From CAWEHU01 sp963808965 (lineage in GTDB: Bacteria > Pseudomonadota > Alphaproteobacteria > Acetobacterales > Acetobacteraceae): DNA of 64,000 bases. Shown here in pieces: positions 47,255 through 57,350 of this stretch. The notes under the pieces are model-generated. The model was not told where the DNA came from, ran no database searches, and was given only the letters and a program-made list of their open reading frames with translations. The DNA lies in the NCBI GenBank assembly GCA_963808965.1, contig CAWEHU010000027.1, positions 88,443 to 152,442 of the forward strand, read 5' to 3'. How positions within the stretch are numbered: the stretch's first letter is position 1; each line of letters starts with the position of its first letter. The translations under genes and the position numbers were made by a program.

Positions 47255-48481
47255 ACCAGCGGGGTATTCGCGGGCTGCCCACAGAGCAGGCGCCCGAAGA
47301 GTTCCATGTTGGTGCTGGTATTAACGATGCCGTGCAGGTTCGCGATGCGCGCGTCGCGCCAGATCCGGTTAAGCGGCTTGGCAGCGCCGGCCAGGGAGCC
47401 GCCGGAGGCGGAGGCGAGCAGGTCCACCGCTTCCCAGATCAGCTTGGAGGCGTAGCCGGTGTCCCGCCGGATGCGGGCGCGCGTCATGATGTCCATGTAC
47501 CCGCGGTCGTCCTCGGCGTTGCTGTCGAGGTCGTTGACCGCACGCTCCACGATCGCTTCGGCGGCGTCGATCATGGCCGATGCCTCACCGACCTGCAGGT
47601 GGGTGACCGCCGCCTCTGCCTGCTTCTCGTACCAGGTGTACTGGATGCCCCGCTTGGGCAATTCCGCGAGGAAGGTTTCGAGCGCCGCACGCGCCGCGCC
47701 CAGGGCGGGGAAGACCAGGATGATCGCCAGCAGCGGGACGAAGGCGACGCGGTACAGCGGCTCGTCTCGCAGGTGGGTGGAGTTGTAACGCCCCTCGATG
47801 GCGGCGGACACCGAGGCGACCCGCTCATCCGGCACAAACACATCCTTCACGGAGACGCTAGAGCTGCCGCTGCCGCGAATGCCGATCGTGTCCCAGTCGT
47901 TGAGGATCTCGACCTGCTCGATCGGAAGCAGGGCCATGCCCTGGTCCGTGACGTTGCCCGCCTCGTCCACCATCGGGATGCCGAGCAGGTCCCAATTGGC
48001 GTGATAGACACCCGAGTTAAAACCCCAGAGCCCTTCCTCGATGACATAGCCGCCCGACGCTCGGCGTACCTTCGCCTTGCGCGCAGACAGCACGCCACAG
48101 GCACGCACAGCGCCGCTGGCGAACACCTGATCGGTCACGTGCTCGGGATATAGAACCGCCGTCAACCAGTTGCAGATGTTGATCAGAGATCCGGCCCAAG
48201 CGGTGGAGGCATCGCCGCGGCCCAGCTCCGCCATGGCTTCCTTGTAGGTTCGCACGCTGGTTTGCAGGCCGCCGTAGCGGTGTGGCGTCATTAGCTCGAA
48301 CAAGCGCGCCCGAATTCATCTCGTCCACGGTCGCGTCCGGCAACCGGACAAGCGTGTCGGTCTGCTCGATACGCGCGCGCAGCGCCGGCACCAAGGCGCT
48401 CGCGCGGGCAACGATGGCCTCGGCGGTGTCCTCGTCATGGCCGTGGGCGGGTCGGGTCCTGAGCTCAGCAATGGATACCAT
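47251..48481 (-). CDS. acyl-CoA-dehydrogenase-fold flavin monooxygenase (one frameshift)
   Basis: Group D flavin monooxygenase of about 409 residues. N-terminal half: SALVPALRARIEQTDTLVRLPDATVDEMNSGAL. The frame slips near 48303 (extra base in GCGCTTGTTCG), then continues FELMTPHRYGGLQTSVRTYKE, GLWGFNSGVYHANWDLLGIP, DWDTIGIRGSGSSSVSVKDVFVPDERV and the C-terminal NLHGIVNTSTNMELFGRLLC. This pattern is that of two-component hydroxylases such as HsaA and the C2 oxygenase of p-hydroxyphenylacetate hydroxylase. It probably hydroxylates a phenol, using reduced flavin from the overlapping reductase. Confidence 0.87.
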
Positions 48482-48700
48482 CACGGTTCTCCGCTTCCTT
48501 TGATCAGGTATGGTGACGCTGACGGTTATCGAGCGAGTTCACCCTGCACGGGGAACTCGGAATCCCGAGAAATAGACCCAAGACCTGCTAATTTCGCGCA
48601 ACGTGTAGGCGAACGTGCGGCAATAGCGATTTCGCGCCGCAGATCCGAGTCGGACGCGGCGACATCTGCTACTCGATATGCCGTTGCGTCTCCTCCATCA

Positions 48701-49240
48701 TCAACCGTGTGTCGCGAACCCTTCACTGGTTGAAGCTCCGGGTCGCGCGCGATGCTCGGATTCCGGATCCTTCACCTCACCGCGCCAGGCACCCGTTTCA
48801 TGTTGCTGGCTCTCTATGAAAGCCTTGAAGCGCTTGAGATTGCTCTCGACCCGCGATGAAAACACGCGCATCAAATGAGCGAGACTTGCAACGAAACCCT
48901 GCGGCTCATATTCCATCCAGAGGCGAACCCGAGTAGGCGCCCCCTCGGCCTGAGAAAATTCCACAACTCCGCTATTGGGTAGACCGACCGTGCTGCGCCA
49001 CGCGATCCGCAAGTTGGGGATCTGTTCGGTGATTTCGGCCTCCCATTCGACTTCTTTCCCCAGGATCTCGGCCTTCCAACGCAGATGCGTATCATCGACC
49101 TGCTTTACCGACTTGAGGCCCGCCATGAAGCGTGGAAACTGCTCAAACTGGGTCCATTGATTGTACGCAGTTGAGAGGGGCACGTTGATGTCAACGGACA
49201 CATCAACTATTCCATCCATCGCTGCCTCCTGCCGGTCCAT
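48701..49240 (-). CDS. SRPBCC-family (polyketide cyclase/START-like) protein
   Basis: A 172-179 residue SRPBCC fold: SVDINVPLSTAYNQWTQFEQFPRFM, then EAEITEQIPNLRIAWRSTVGLPNSG and a C-terminal helix VESNLKRFKAFIES. A hydrophobic-cavity protein; such proteins in aromatic operons bind or cyclise substrates. Two start codons, 49240 and 49219, each have their own AGGAGG: the start region is an in-frame 21-bp tandem duplication (49215-49235 and 49236-49256, 19 of 21 identical). It lies between the molybdenum-enzyme small subunit and the monooxygenase. Precise function unknown. Confidence 0.8.
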   Translation of the reverse strand: MDRQEAAMDGIVDVSVDINVPLSTAYNQWTQFEQFPRFMAGLKSVKQVDDTHLRWKAEILGKEVEWEAEITEQIPNLRIAWRSTVGLPNSGVVEFSQAEGAPTRVRLWMEYEPQGFVASLAHLMRVFSSRVESNLKRFKAFIESQQHETGAWRGEVKDPESEHRARPGASTSEGFATHG

Positions 49241-49256
49241 CGCTTCCTCCTGTCGG
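49215..49256 (-). repeat. 21-bp tandem duplication containing ribosome site and start codon
   Basis: Two adjacent 21-bp units (49215-49235, 49236-49256) differ at two positions. On the minus strand each holds CAGGAGG-(A/C)-AGCG-ATGGA. The unit length is a multiple of three, so both ATGs are in frame with the SRPBCC gene. Confidence 0.85.
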
Positions 49257-49286
49257 TCTGCTGCAGAAAACTCGGGAGAACGCGAC

Positions 49287-50147
49287 CTACGAAGCGCCCT
49301 TTTGCTTCAATTCGAGCGGGCCCAAATACTGGGTTTCGCCCAATTGCACATCGACTGAGGCGGTCCCGTGTTGGTCATGGCTGATCTCGACCCGATACGC
49401 GCCGCTGCCCGGTTCCAGACCGTCGAACTTGAAGTCGCCAAACAGATCGGTAGTCGCCTGCCCTATCTGGCGGCCGCTGGCCGAGAGCCTTACCCGAGCG
49501 CCATGAACGCACTCCTCGATGCCATTGATCTTGGCGACCACGCTACCACCGATAAATTCCCGCGCGTAACGGCTGAGGTTACGATAGTATACCCGCGGTT
49601 TAGTGTTTAGCTCCGGTTTCAACACTTCAAGCCCGTCATCCCGAGCAAGCTGCTGCATCACGGCATCGTCCACCTTCAGCGCCTGATAGACGCCTGTGGG
49701 ACAAGTCTGCGCGCACCGCGGTTCCTTCCACCCCTGATCTAAGAGATGGGCGTCGAAAATCCAGATTTGCGGGAGCTGCAGGGTTTCGTTCCAAGAAATC
49801 GAGCCATAAGGGCAGCTGTCGACAAGGTCACGGCGGCCCTTCGCCTTCTCGGGATCGATAATAATGATCCCGTCGTCGCGCTTACGTACCGCCCCATCGC
49901 TTCCGCCTGCCTGCAAACATGGCGCGTTATCACAATGATTGCACATCGTCGGGAGGTAGGCGGCATCGACCATCGAACCTTCGCCGCGAACCCTGCGGTT
50001 GATGCTGATCCAATCGTCGCCATGCAGAGGCATCGGGGCGGCATAGCCCGGAAAAGAATTGCCGACATGCTCATCTTTTACCGCCAGGGTGCAATTCTGG
50101 CAGTTCTCGCACTTCGCCACATCGACGATCAGGTTCCATCCGGCCAT
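49287..50147 (-). CDS. iron-sulfur small subunit of a pyrogallol-transhydroxylase/resorcinol-hydroxylase-like molybdoenzyme
   Basis: A 286-residue electron-transfer subunit. Cys motifs for several [4Fe-4S] clusters: CENCQNC near residue 13, MCNHCDNAPC near 69, SCPYGS and CAQTCPTGVYQAL. The last 90 residues form a beta-sandwich-like domain (VRLSASGRQIGQATTDLFGDFKFDGLEPG), as in the small subunit of Pelobacter transhydroxylase. Its ATG overlaps the large subunit's corrected stop as TAATG. No signal peptide, so the complex is cytoplasmic. Frame intact. Confidence 0.88.
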   Translation of the reverse strand: MAGWNLIVDVAKCENCQNCTLAVKDEHVGNSFPGYAAPMPLHGDDWISINRRVRGEGSMVDAAYLPTMCNHCDNAPCLQAGGSDGAVRKRDDGIIIIDPEKAKGRRDLVDSCPYGSISWNETLQLPQIWIFDAHLLDQGWKEPRCAQTCPTGVYQALKVDDAVMQQLARDDGLEVLKPELNTKPRVYYRNLSRYAREFIGGSVVAKINGIEECVHGARVRLSASGRQIGQATTDLFGDFKFDGLEPGSGAYRVEISHDQHGTASVDVQLGETQYLGPLELKQKGAS

Positions 50148-53100
50148 TAGACGACCTCGCTTTCCCGGATCTTGCGTGCCGAGGTTTGGTCGTCAGTGCT
50201 CTTTCTCGGAGCAGGGGACCAGAGCTCGATATTCACCAAGCAGGAGTTGGACGCCATTCCCTCGGTTCCCTTCACCTGCGGGCGGGGCGGTGTCAGCATA
50301 TTCAGGTTTCCGCCACGGTCGACGGTTCCGTAGCGAGGGTCCTCGAAGAAATCGACCTCGGCGCACGAACTCGAACGCTTTCACGACCTGCCGCGCGATC
50401 AGAGGCGACACATCGGCGGCACAGAGAACGCTGCCCCGGTCATTGAACACACGCACGAGATCGTGGTGCTTGATGTTGCGCGCCCTCGCGTCCTCTGGGT
50501 TCACCCGAAGAACCCAATAGTAATAGCCGTCGACCAACACACGGTGGTCCTCAAGATCATTCAGCGTTGAGTCCTTGCCATCGCCGTAGGTGTGGAAGCT
50601 ATAGCGGGAATGCGTCGAGATCATCTGCAGCGGGTACTTCGCGGCAAGGTCCTGGTTTCGCAGGCCCTCCCAGGAGGGGATGTAGCGATTGAGCGCGGGC
50701 CGCTCCGGATTATCGGGATCGCCCCGCTGGATCGAGTTCGACACGAATTCGATCTTGCCCGACTGCGTCTCCAGCCCGCGACCGAACTCGCCGCTGTACA
50801 CCCCTGGCAGGGGATGCGGTTCGGGCACATCCTTGGGCCGGCCCTCGGCGAAGGCGCGGAACGAGACCGGATCCCGCAGGTTTTCCGGAGGCGGCGGAAT
50901 GACGTAGTAGCCCTTCTGGAGGAACTTCTGCCAACTGATGAAGTTCGGAAGGTCGGACCCGTCAAAGACGCGTTTGCACCAATCGAGCTCGCTGCTGCCC
51001 TCGGTAAACATCGCTCCTAAACCGAACCGATGAAGCAGCTCGGTAAAGATCTGATAGTCGGATTTCAATTCGCCAAGCGGCTCGATGCATTTGTGCTGCA
51101 TGATCACGAGCCGGTGGTTTAGCTGGTCCGTGTTGTGGTGGATGTATCCGCCGGAATTGCCCCACTCGCTGATATCCCATCGCTCGAACGATGTGCAGGC
51201 CGGCAGGATGATGTCCGCGAACTGCGCCTCGCCCTCGAACCAGATCGACTGGTTGACCACGAATTCGATCGACGGATGCCGGTAGGCCTCGATGTAGCGC
51301 GCCGAGTTCGCGATAGTGCCGAAGGTCGAGCCGCCGTAGCGATAGAGCATGTGAACCTTCGAATGCCCGGGCGCCGGATAACCGACAGCGCCGAACTGCG
51401 CTTCGATGGTCGAGCCCTCCCACCGGTACCCGCGGGCGTGCCCGTCGACGATGGCGTCGGCCAGACGCTGGCGTGGAATCTGCTGCTTGACAGGATTCAT
51501 GGTGAGGACGTGGGGCATGCGAACGTAGTTGTTCACCGCGGCGGCCGTGCCGGTGAGGTCGCCGGAGATGCCGCCTTCAGCGTAGCCCGGGAAGTAGAAG
51601 TAGTGATCGACCGGCGTTCCCGCTTGCAGGTTGCCGAAATTGACGCCGGGCTTGCCCCAGCCCTGCATCGCCATCAGCAAGATCATGTTGCGCGCCCATT
51701 GCGAGCCGGTCGCCGTCCGGCAAGCGCCGCCGAAGCCGGACCCGAGACCGCCGGCGCCGAGATATGTCTTCTTCGTACCCCACGCGCGGGCGAGCGCACG
51801 GGCGACCCGCGCCGGTACGCCGGTTTCCGCTTCCTGCCACTCAGGCGTCTTGGCGACGCCGTCATCCTTGCCGAGGAGGTAATCGCGCCAGGCATCGAAG
51901 CCGGTTGTGCGCGTGTCGACGTACTCCTTGTCGTACAGACCCTCCGTCACCCATACGTGCATGATTGCAAGCGCAAGCGCGGGGTCGCTGCCTGGGTTGA
52001 TCGGGATCCAGCGGCCGCCAAAGACCTGCGCCGTCGGGTTGAGGTTCGGATCGATGTGGACGAACTCGATGCCGAGTTGCTTTGCCCAGAACCGCCGCTG
52101 GGCTCCTTCGAGCCCGCTCGCGTAACCGCTGGTCAACTCGGGATCACTCGACCAGAAGACGATCATTTCTGCCTCCTTGAGGCAGTCTTCCACCGTGCCG
52201 TAGAACCCGGGAATGCCGACCCGCAGACTGTTTCCGTAGTGATGCATCGCTCCCCAGTACCAACCCTCCCAGCTATCGGGATTTGGATGGACACGGGTGT
52301 AGCCTACGAGGTTGCCGAATCGCAGCATGGCGGAGAGATAGTAGCCTACATTCCCCCATTGGTGATGCGAGCCACTGAACATCGCCATCGCGCCTGGGCC
52401 GTACTCCCTTTTTAGGCGCATGATTTCCTTGGCCGTGATGTCGAGAGCCTCGTCCCAGCTGATGCGCTCGTAGCCGGAAATACCGCGGTTTTGCGGATTT
52501 CGCTCGCCATCGGGATTAAAATCGACCCGCTTCATGGGATATAGAAGTCGCTTCTCGGAATACACGAGGGACTTCAAGCATTGTGCGTGCGGGTTGATGA
52601 ATGCGCGCCGCTTCGGCGTGAGAGACTTGTTGCGGGCACGGATGGTCCAGCTAGCGGCGTCCGTCTCGTCGAGATCGATCGGGGTCATGCGGATGATTTT
52701 GCCGTCCTTGACGTAGACGAACAAAGGACCGCCATTCGTGTTGGTCGTATAACGCACCGTCCCGTCACGCATCGGCGTGCCGTATTTGGAACCCGCGGAC
52801 ATCGTGAAGTTCACAAGCTGTGTGAACCATACCACGAGCTCATCGCGGCCGTGAAGTTGCACACGGAACTGCTTCGCGACATGGGTGATCTCGGACATCC
52901 GCTGCGGCGGCTTCAACGCGGTCAGTCCCGCGTCCAAATCCCGAAACACCATCGCCACGTCCGGGCTCGGATGAATACCTGCCCGGGATCGGACCTTCCC
53001 ATTCCGGAAGATGTAGTAACGGCCGATCGAGTTGTCCCTCATGCGGATCTGAGCGACGAAATTGCGTTGCGCGAATCGGTTCCGGACGGTGGGATGCCTA

Positions 53101-53222
53101 GCCGCCGCGAGCTGAAGCACCCTCGTCAGCGCAAATAGAATACCCCTAAGCATAAACCGTTTAACAGCAACTCCTCCCTGCTGCATGCGGCGCGATCTAA
53201 GCCGGGGAGTGGTTTCGTTCAT
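50147..53222 (-). CDS. molybdopterin large subunit, pyrogallol-transhydroxylase/resorcinol-hydroxylase-like, with an N-terminal SCP2-like domain (one frameshift)
   Basis: About 1,025 residues. The Mo-bisPGD core resembles Pelobacter pyrogallol-phloroglucinol transhydroxylase: SGSHHQWGNVGYYLSAM (active-site His region) and HPNPDSWEGWYWGAMHH, where Asp-Ser-Trp matches the Asp, Mo-ligand Ser and Trp of that enzyme. There is no N-terminal Cys cluster, as in transhydroxylase. Residues about 45-140 (GRYYIFRNGKVRSRAGIHPS, DAGLTALKPP, ELVVWFTQLV) look like an SCP2-type lipid-binding domain. The frame slips near 50376 (GAGTTCGTGC). Corrected, the C-terminus includes MASNSCLVNIELWSP and ends at 50147. 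ATG 53153 is an alternative start. Predicted to hydroxylate a phenol without oxygen. Confidence 0.87.
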
Positions 53223-53320
53223 CACAATTCTGCCCAGGTTTGCATGCGGATAAAGCCGGCCGCTTATCTGATTCTTTTCACGCCATCGCCTCCCGCCGGA
53301 CCCGGACGCGCGGGTGGGAG

Positions 53321-54310
53321 TCAGATCCCGGCGGCGGCGGGTAGTTCAGGCTCGATTGACGCCTCATGGTTGAAGGCGAAGTCCTGCGGCGGTTCCGGAC
53401 CCCAAAGATAGAAACTGTTTTCGATTGGATGGGACTCGCCCTTCCAGTCCATCTCGACCGGGATGTAATCGATGTCGCAAGAGTATTCCGCGTAGCTGCC
53501 CCACGGGTCGCGCACATAATGGAAGTAATTGGAGCCAAGCACATGCCGCCCGAGGCCCCAGCCCTTCGAGAAACCGCAATCGGCCATGTGCATCGCGCCA
53601 AGGCCGATGTCCTGGATCGACTTCACATCCCAACTGCAGTGATGCAGGCCCGGCGCCTCGGATTTGGCGAAAGCGACCAGGTGGTGATCGCTGCCGTGCA
53701 CGCCGTGCATGAAGGCGACGACACCGCCCGACTCGTCGGATAGCCGCAATCCGAGCACGTTGGTGTAGAACTTGATCGATTCCGCGACATCGCGCACGAA
53801 AATCAGCATGTGCGCCATGCGCCGAGGACGCACATCGGGCGTCGTGCCTCGGATCGGCGCACCGCGCTCGCCCGGCCCGGCAATCAGATGCTCGATCGGC
53901 GATTTCGCGTTCGGCGAGGATTTTTCCGCCACCCGTAGCTCGACGAGCACGCCGTTGCAGTCCTTGAACCACATCCCGTTGCTCTCGAAACCCGGCGGTG
54001 GGTCGAGCCGTTCGACACCGGCTTGCTGCAACCGCTCGCGAAACCGCTGCACGTCGTCCTCGAAGATTCCGAACGAAAGATGGCCGAGCGACTTCCTCTT
54101 GCCTTCGGTGAGTAATCCCCACCGGTGCGGATGATTGAAGGTATAGAGGCCGAGACCGCCCTGCTCCTCCCGTACGTCGAGGCCAAATTTGGTATAGAAC
54201 TGCCGCGCATCCTCGAGGTCGGGCACGGCCATATTGAAATAGTTCAGCGAGTGAGCGCCGAGCACGCCGGGCTTACGCGTGGCTGGAATGAAGCCACCGA
54301 TTTGGGTCAT
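53321..54310 (-). CDS. two-domain extradiol (catechol 2,3-type) dioxygenase
   Basis: A 329-residue protein with two VOC modules. N-terminal module: HSLNYFNMAVPDLEDARQFYTKF. The C-terminal catalytic module has the full iron-site triad: His in RRMAHMLIFV, His in PGLHHCSWDV and Glu in WGSYAEYSCDIDY. This is the layout of type I extradiol dioxygenases such as BphC and 2,3-dihydroxy-type enzymes. It cleaves a catecholic ring made by the hydroxylases in the same operon. Frame intact; FAH hydrolase gene 53 bp upstream in transcription. Confidence 0.88.
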   Translation of the reverse strand: MTQIGGFIPATRKPGVLGAHSLNYFNMAVPDLEDARQFYTKFGLDVREEQGGLGLYTFNHPHRWGLLTEGKRKSLGHLSFGIFEDDVQRFRERLQQAGVERLDPPPGFESNGMWFKDCNGVLVELRVAEKSSPNAKSPIEHLIAGPGERGAPIRGTTPDVRPRRMAHMLIFVRDVAESIKFYTNVLGLRLSDESGGVVAFMHGVHGSDHHLVAFAKSEAPGLHHCSWDVKSIQDIGLGAMHMADCGFSKGWGLGRHVLGSNYFHYVRDPWGSYAEYSCDIDYIPVEMDWKGESHPIENSFYLWGPEPPQDFAFNHEASIEPELPAAAGI

Positions 54311-54363
54311 CGTCTCTCCCCCTCCATCCCCTTGTCCATCCTTGGGGCGCTCTGGGCGTCGTC

Positions 54364-55229
54364 TTACCTGCCCTGGTCAACGATCGGGTTGCTCAACACC
54401 CCGAGGCCCTCGACCTCGACCTCGCAGACGTCGCCGGGCTTCATCCAGATCGGCGGCTTGCGAGCCAATCCGATGCCGGACGGCGTGCCCGTCACGATGA
54501 TGTCGCCCGACTCCCCACCGGAACGCCTCGCTCAGGACCGAGACCAGCGTCGCGACGTCGAAAATAATGTCGTTCGTCGATACATCCTGCATGACTTCGC
54601 CGTTCAGCCTGGTCTGGAGACGAAGGCCAGCGCATCCGGGAGGAAGCTCATCCGCGGTCACGAGGTACGGACCGAAAGCGCCGGTGTCGTCGAAGTTCTT
54701 GCCGACGGTCCATTGCGGCGACTTGAACTGATAGTCACGTATGGATCCATCATTGAAAAGCGAGTAGCCGATGACGTGATCGAGCGCGGACTCCTTCGGG
54801 ATGTCACGGCCCCCGCGGCCGATCACGGCGACGATCTCGCCTTCCCAATCGAGCTGGTCGGAGACGCGGGGACGCACGATCGGGGCTTTATGGCCGATCA
54901 AACTGGAGTTGAAGCGGCCAAAGATCGGCGGATAGCTCGGCACCTCGTATCCGCTCTCGGCGGAGTGGTCCGCGTAATTCAGGCCGACACAGACGACCTT
55001 GCCCGGTGCGGGAATAGGCGGCAGGAACTTGATGGAATCGGGGTCAACCGGAGTCCCGGAGAGGAGGGTTCGATGCGCTTCCTGGAGGGCATCGCCGCCT
55101 CTCGCTATCAGCGTCGCAAGATCGCCCGGGTAGCCATCCTGTCCTGCGAAGCGCGCCACGAAGACCGCCGTTCTTGTCGGCGGCCGCCAAACCCCGCCGC
55201 CCATCCTGTTCAAATGCCGCGAAACGCAT
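54364..55229 (-). CDS. fumarylacetoacetate-hydrolase-family protein (two frameshifts)
   Basis: About 288 residues after correction. Start ATG 55229 (MRFAAFEQDGRRGLAAADK). Frame change near 55120 to GDLATLIARGGDALQEAHR. The FAH core is PPIPAPGKVVCVGLNYADHSAESG, LDWEGEIVAVIGRGGRDIP (metal Glu) and SIRDYQFKSPQWTVGKNFDDTGAFGP. A second change near 54515 leads to SGDIIVTGTPSGIGLARKPP and the end at 54364. The family cleaves C-C bonds of acylpyruvates and similar ring-fission products, which fits its place beside the extradiol dioxygenase. Confidence 0.87.
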
Positions 55230-55405
55230 CCGCCCCTCCTTTATTATAATTCGCGCATCATATGCCGGTCGAAAATCAATGTGTCAACGGAAAATCCACT
55301 TTCTTGGCACGGCCCAAAGCAAATCGAGTGTTACAGCCCGACTTACGCGCGAATGATTTCTGCTTATTGGTCGTGCTTGGTTTCGGGTTGCAGCAAACGC
55401 GGTGC

Positions 55406-57340
55406 TTACTCGTCCGCTCGGGTCTCGTGAAATGCCTGCGCTTCAGACCGGCTCTCGAAGATATGCGGGCGCACGGCGCGGGTGAGCGCCTGCCCCAGCT
55501 TCACCCGCATGAACGCACTGGTCGTGTAGCGGGAGACGCGAGTATAGTACTGCTCCTCCAGGCTCCGCACCATGTCGGCGTAAGCGTCCGCAAGGTCCGG
55601 ATCCAGCTGGAATGCGTCGTAGTTCACGACCACCGCAACCCGGCGCCCGATCCCGTTGCAAAGTTCCGTCACCGCGGCCCTGATAGCCCCGATGTCGTCG
55701 GTGCCGCGGATGTGCACGCCCTCGAAGTTCAGGAACAGGATATTGCGGTCCGCGTCGTACGCTAGCCGATCGCTTAGGTCCAGGTTGAGCATCATGGATT
55801 TCAGATCCATCTGCTCCGGCCGGAAGATGCGCGCGTCCATGGGGCGCACATTGGCGACGATCGGGCGGAAATCCATGTGCGCGAGAACGTCGCGCTCGAT
55901 ATCGACCCCGGGCGCTACTTCCGTCAGCTCCAGCCCGGCGTCCGTCAAGCGAAACACGCAGCGTTCCGTCACATACAGCACCGGCTTGCCGGCGGCCTCC
56001 GCCACCTTGCCGCTGAACGTGATCTGCTGGAGCGCTTTGCCGAATTTATGCGACCGGCCCTCCTGCAGGATGCGCAGAGTGCCTTCCTGGACCGCAAGCT
56101 TCAGCCCGCCGGCAGTGAACGTGCCGGCGAACACCACCTTGCGCGCGTTCTGGCTGATGTTGATGAAACCGCCCGCGCCGGCGAGACGCGAGCCAAAACG
56201 GCTCACGTTCACGTTGCCTTGCTGGTCGGCCTCCGCCATGCCGAGCACCGTGATATCCAAGCCGCCGCCATCGTAAAAGTCGAACTGCTGATTTTGGTGA
56301 ACGATCGCCTGGGTGTTCACAGCCGCCCCGAAATCCAGTCCCGCAACCGGCACGCCGCCGATCACGCCAGGTTCGGCGGTCAGGGTGATGAACTCGTCCA
56401 CCCGCTCCTCCGCCGCCACCGCCGCCACCCCCTCGGGCATGCCGATACCGAGGTTCACGATGGCGCCCGCCCGCAGCTCCATCGCGCAGCGCCGCGCGAT
56501 GACCTTGCGCTCGTCGAGCGGCATGGGTGTCACGCTATCCATGGGGATGCTGATCTCGGCGCTATAGGCCGGGTTGTAGACGGTGCCGTAGGTCTGAGCG
56601 TGATTCTCCGGCCGCGCCACCACCACGCAATCGACCAGCGCGCCGGGGATCAACACCTGCCGCGGATGCAGCGACCCGGCGCGTGCGAGACGCTCCACCT
56701 GCACGATGACGATGCCGCCCGAGTTCTTGACGGCCATGGCCATGGAGAGATTGTCGAGGTCCAACGCCTCGCGCTCCGCCGTCACGTTGCCGTTCGGGTC
56801 CGCCGTGGTGCCGCGCAGGAAAGCCACGTTGAGGGGGAAAGCGCGGTATAACAGCCACTCCCGCCCGTGCAGCTCCAGCAACTCCACAAGATCCTCGGTC
56901 GTCGCGGCATTGATCTTGCCGCCCTCCAACCGGGGATCGACGAAGGTGCCGAGGCCGACATGCGACAAGGTGCCGGGTTTGCCCGCCGCGATATCCCGGT
57001 ACAGCTGGGAGATCACGCCTTGCGGCAAGTTGTACGCCTCGATCTTGCCTTCCAGCGCCAGGCGTCCGACTTTCGGGATGAGACCCCAGTGGCCGCCCAC
57101 GACTCGCTTCAGCAGCCCGTCATGGCCCAGCGCGTTCAGTCCGCGATCCTTGCCATCCCCCTGACCGGCCGCGAACACGAGCGTCAGATCGCGCGGCTCG
57201 CCCGTCTGCACGAACCGCTCCTCCAGTGCCAGCAGCAACTCGTCCGGCACGCCGATGCCGACGAATCCCGAGGTGCAGAAACTATCGCCGTTCTGGATGA
57301 CGGCGACGGCCTCGGCGGCGGTCGTGAGCTTGTTACGCAT
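55406..57340 (-). CDS. long single-chain CoA-transferase (acyl-CoA:acetate/3-ketoacid type)
   Basis: A 644-residue family I CoA-transferase from ATG 57340. Alpha part: ALEERFVQTGEPRDLTLVFAAGQGDGK. Beta part: GAIVNLGIGMPEGVAAVAAEE and LTAEPGVIGGVPVAG, whose Glu is the likely catalytic residue. The last 110 or so residues (YDADRNILFLNFEGVHIRGT, RRVAVVVNYDAFQLDPDLAD) form an extra C-terminal domain seen in the long YdiF-like versions. It probably activates a keto or hydroxy acid from ring cleavage. It ends 176 bp before the FAH gene and starts 10 bp after hydroxybutyrate dehydrogenase. Confidence 0.87.
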   Translation of the reverse strand: MRNKLTTAAEAVAVIQNGDSFCTSGFVGIGVPDELLLALEERFVQTGEPRDLTLVFAAGQGDGKDRGLNALGHDGLLKRVVGGHWGLIPKVGRLALEGKIEAYNLPQGVISQLYRDIAAGKPGTLSHVGLGTFVDPRLEGGKINAATTEDLVELLELHGREWLLYRAFPLNVAFLRGTTADPNGNVTAEREALDLDNLSMAMAVKNSGGIVIVQVERLARAGSLHPRQVLIPGALVDCVVVARPENHAQTYGTVYNPAYSAEISIPMDSVTPMPLDERKVIARRCAMELRAGAIVNLGIGMPEGVAAVAAEERVDEFITLTAEPGVIGGVPVAGLDFGAAVNTQAIVHQNQQFDFYDGGGLDITVLGMAEADQQGNVNVSRFGSRLAGAGGFINISQNARKVVFAGTFTAGGLKLAVQEGTLRILQEGRSHKFGKALQQITFSGKVAEAAGKPVLYVTERCVFRLTDAGLELTEVAPGVDIERDVLAHMDFRPIVANVRPMDARIFRPEQMDLKSMMLNLDLSDRLAYDADRNILFLNFEGVHIRGTDDIGAIRAAVTELCNGIGRRVAVVVNYDAFQLDPDLADAYADMVRSLEEQYYTRVSRYTTSAFMRVKLGQALTRAVRPHIFESRSEAQAFHETRADE

Positions 57341-57350
57341 CCCGGCCCTC

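Noticed and set aside
51135..52415. 426-residue plus-strand open frame opposite the molybdenum large subunit
   Set aside because: Fully antisense to a gene with strong family motifs. Composition is that of a shadow frame.
56000..56851. 324-residue plus-strand open frame opposite the CoA-transferase
   Set aside because: Rich in Arg, His, Ala and Asp, with no motif or ribosome site. It mirrors the third-codon-position bias of the real minus-strand gene.
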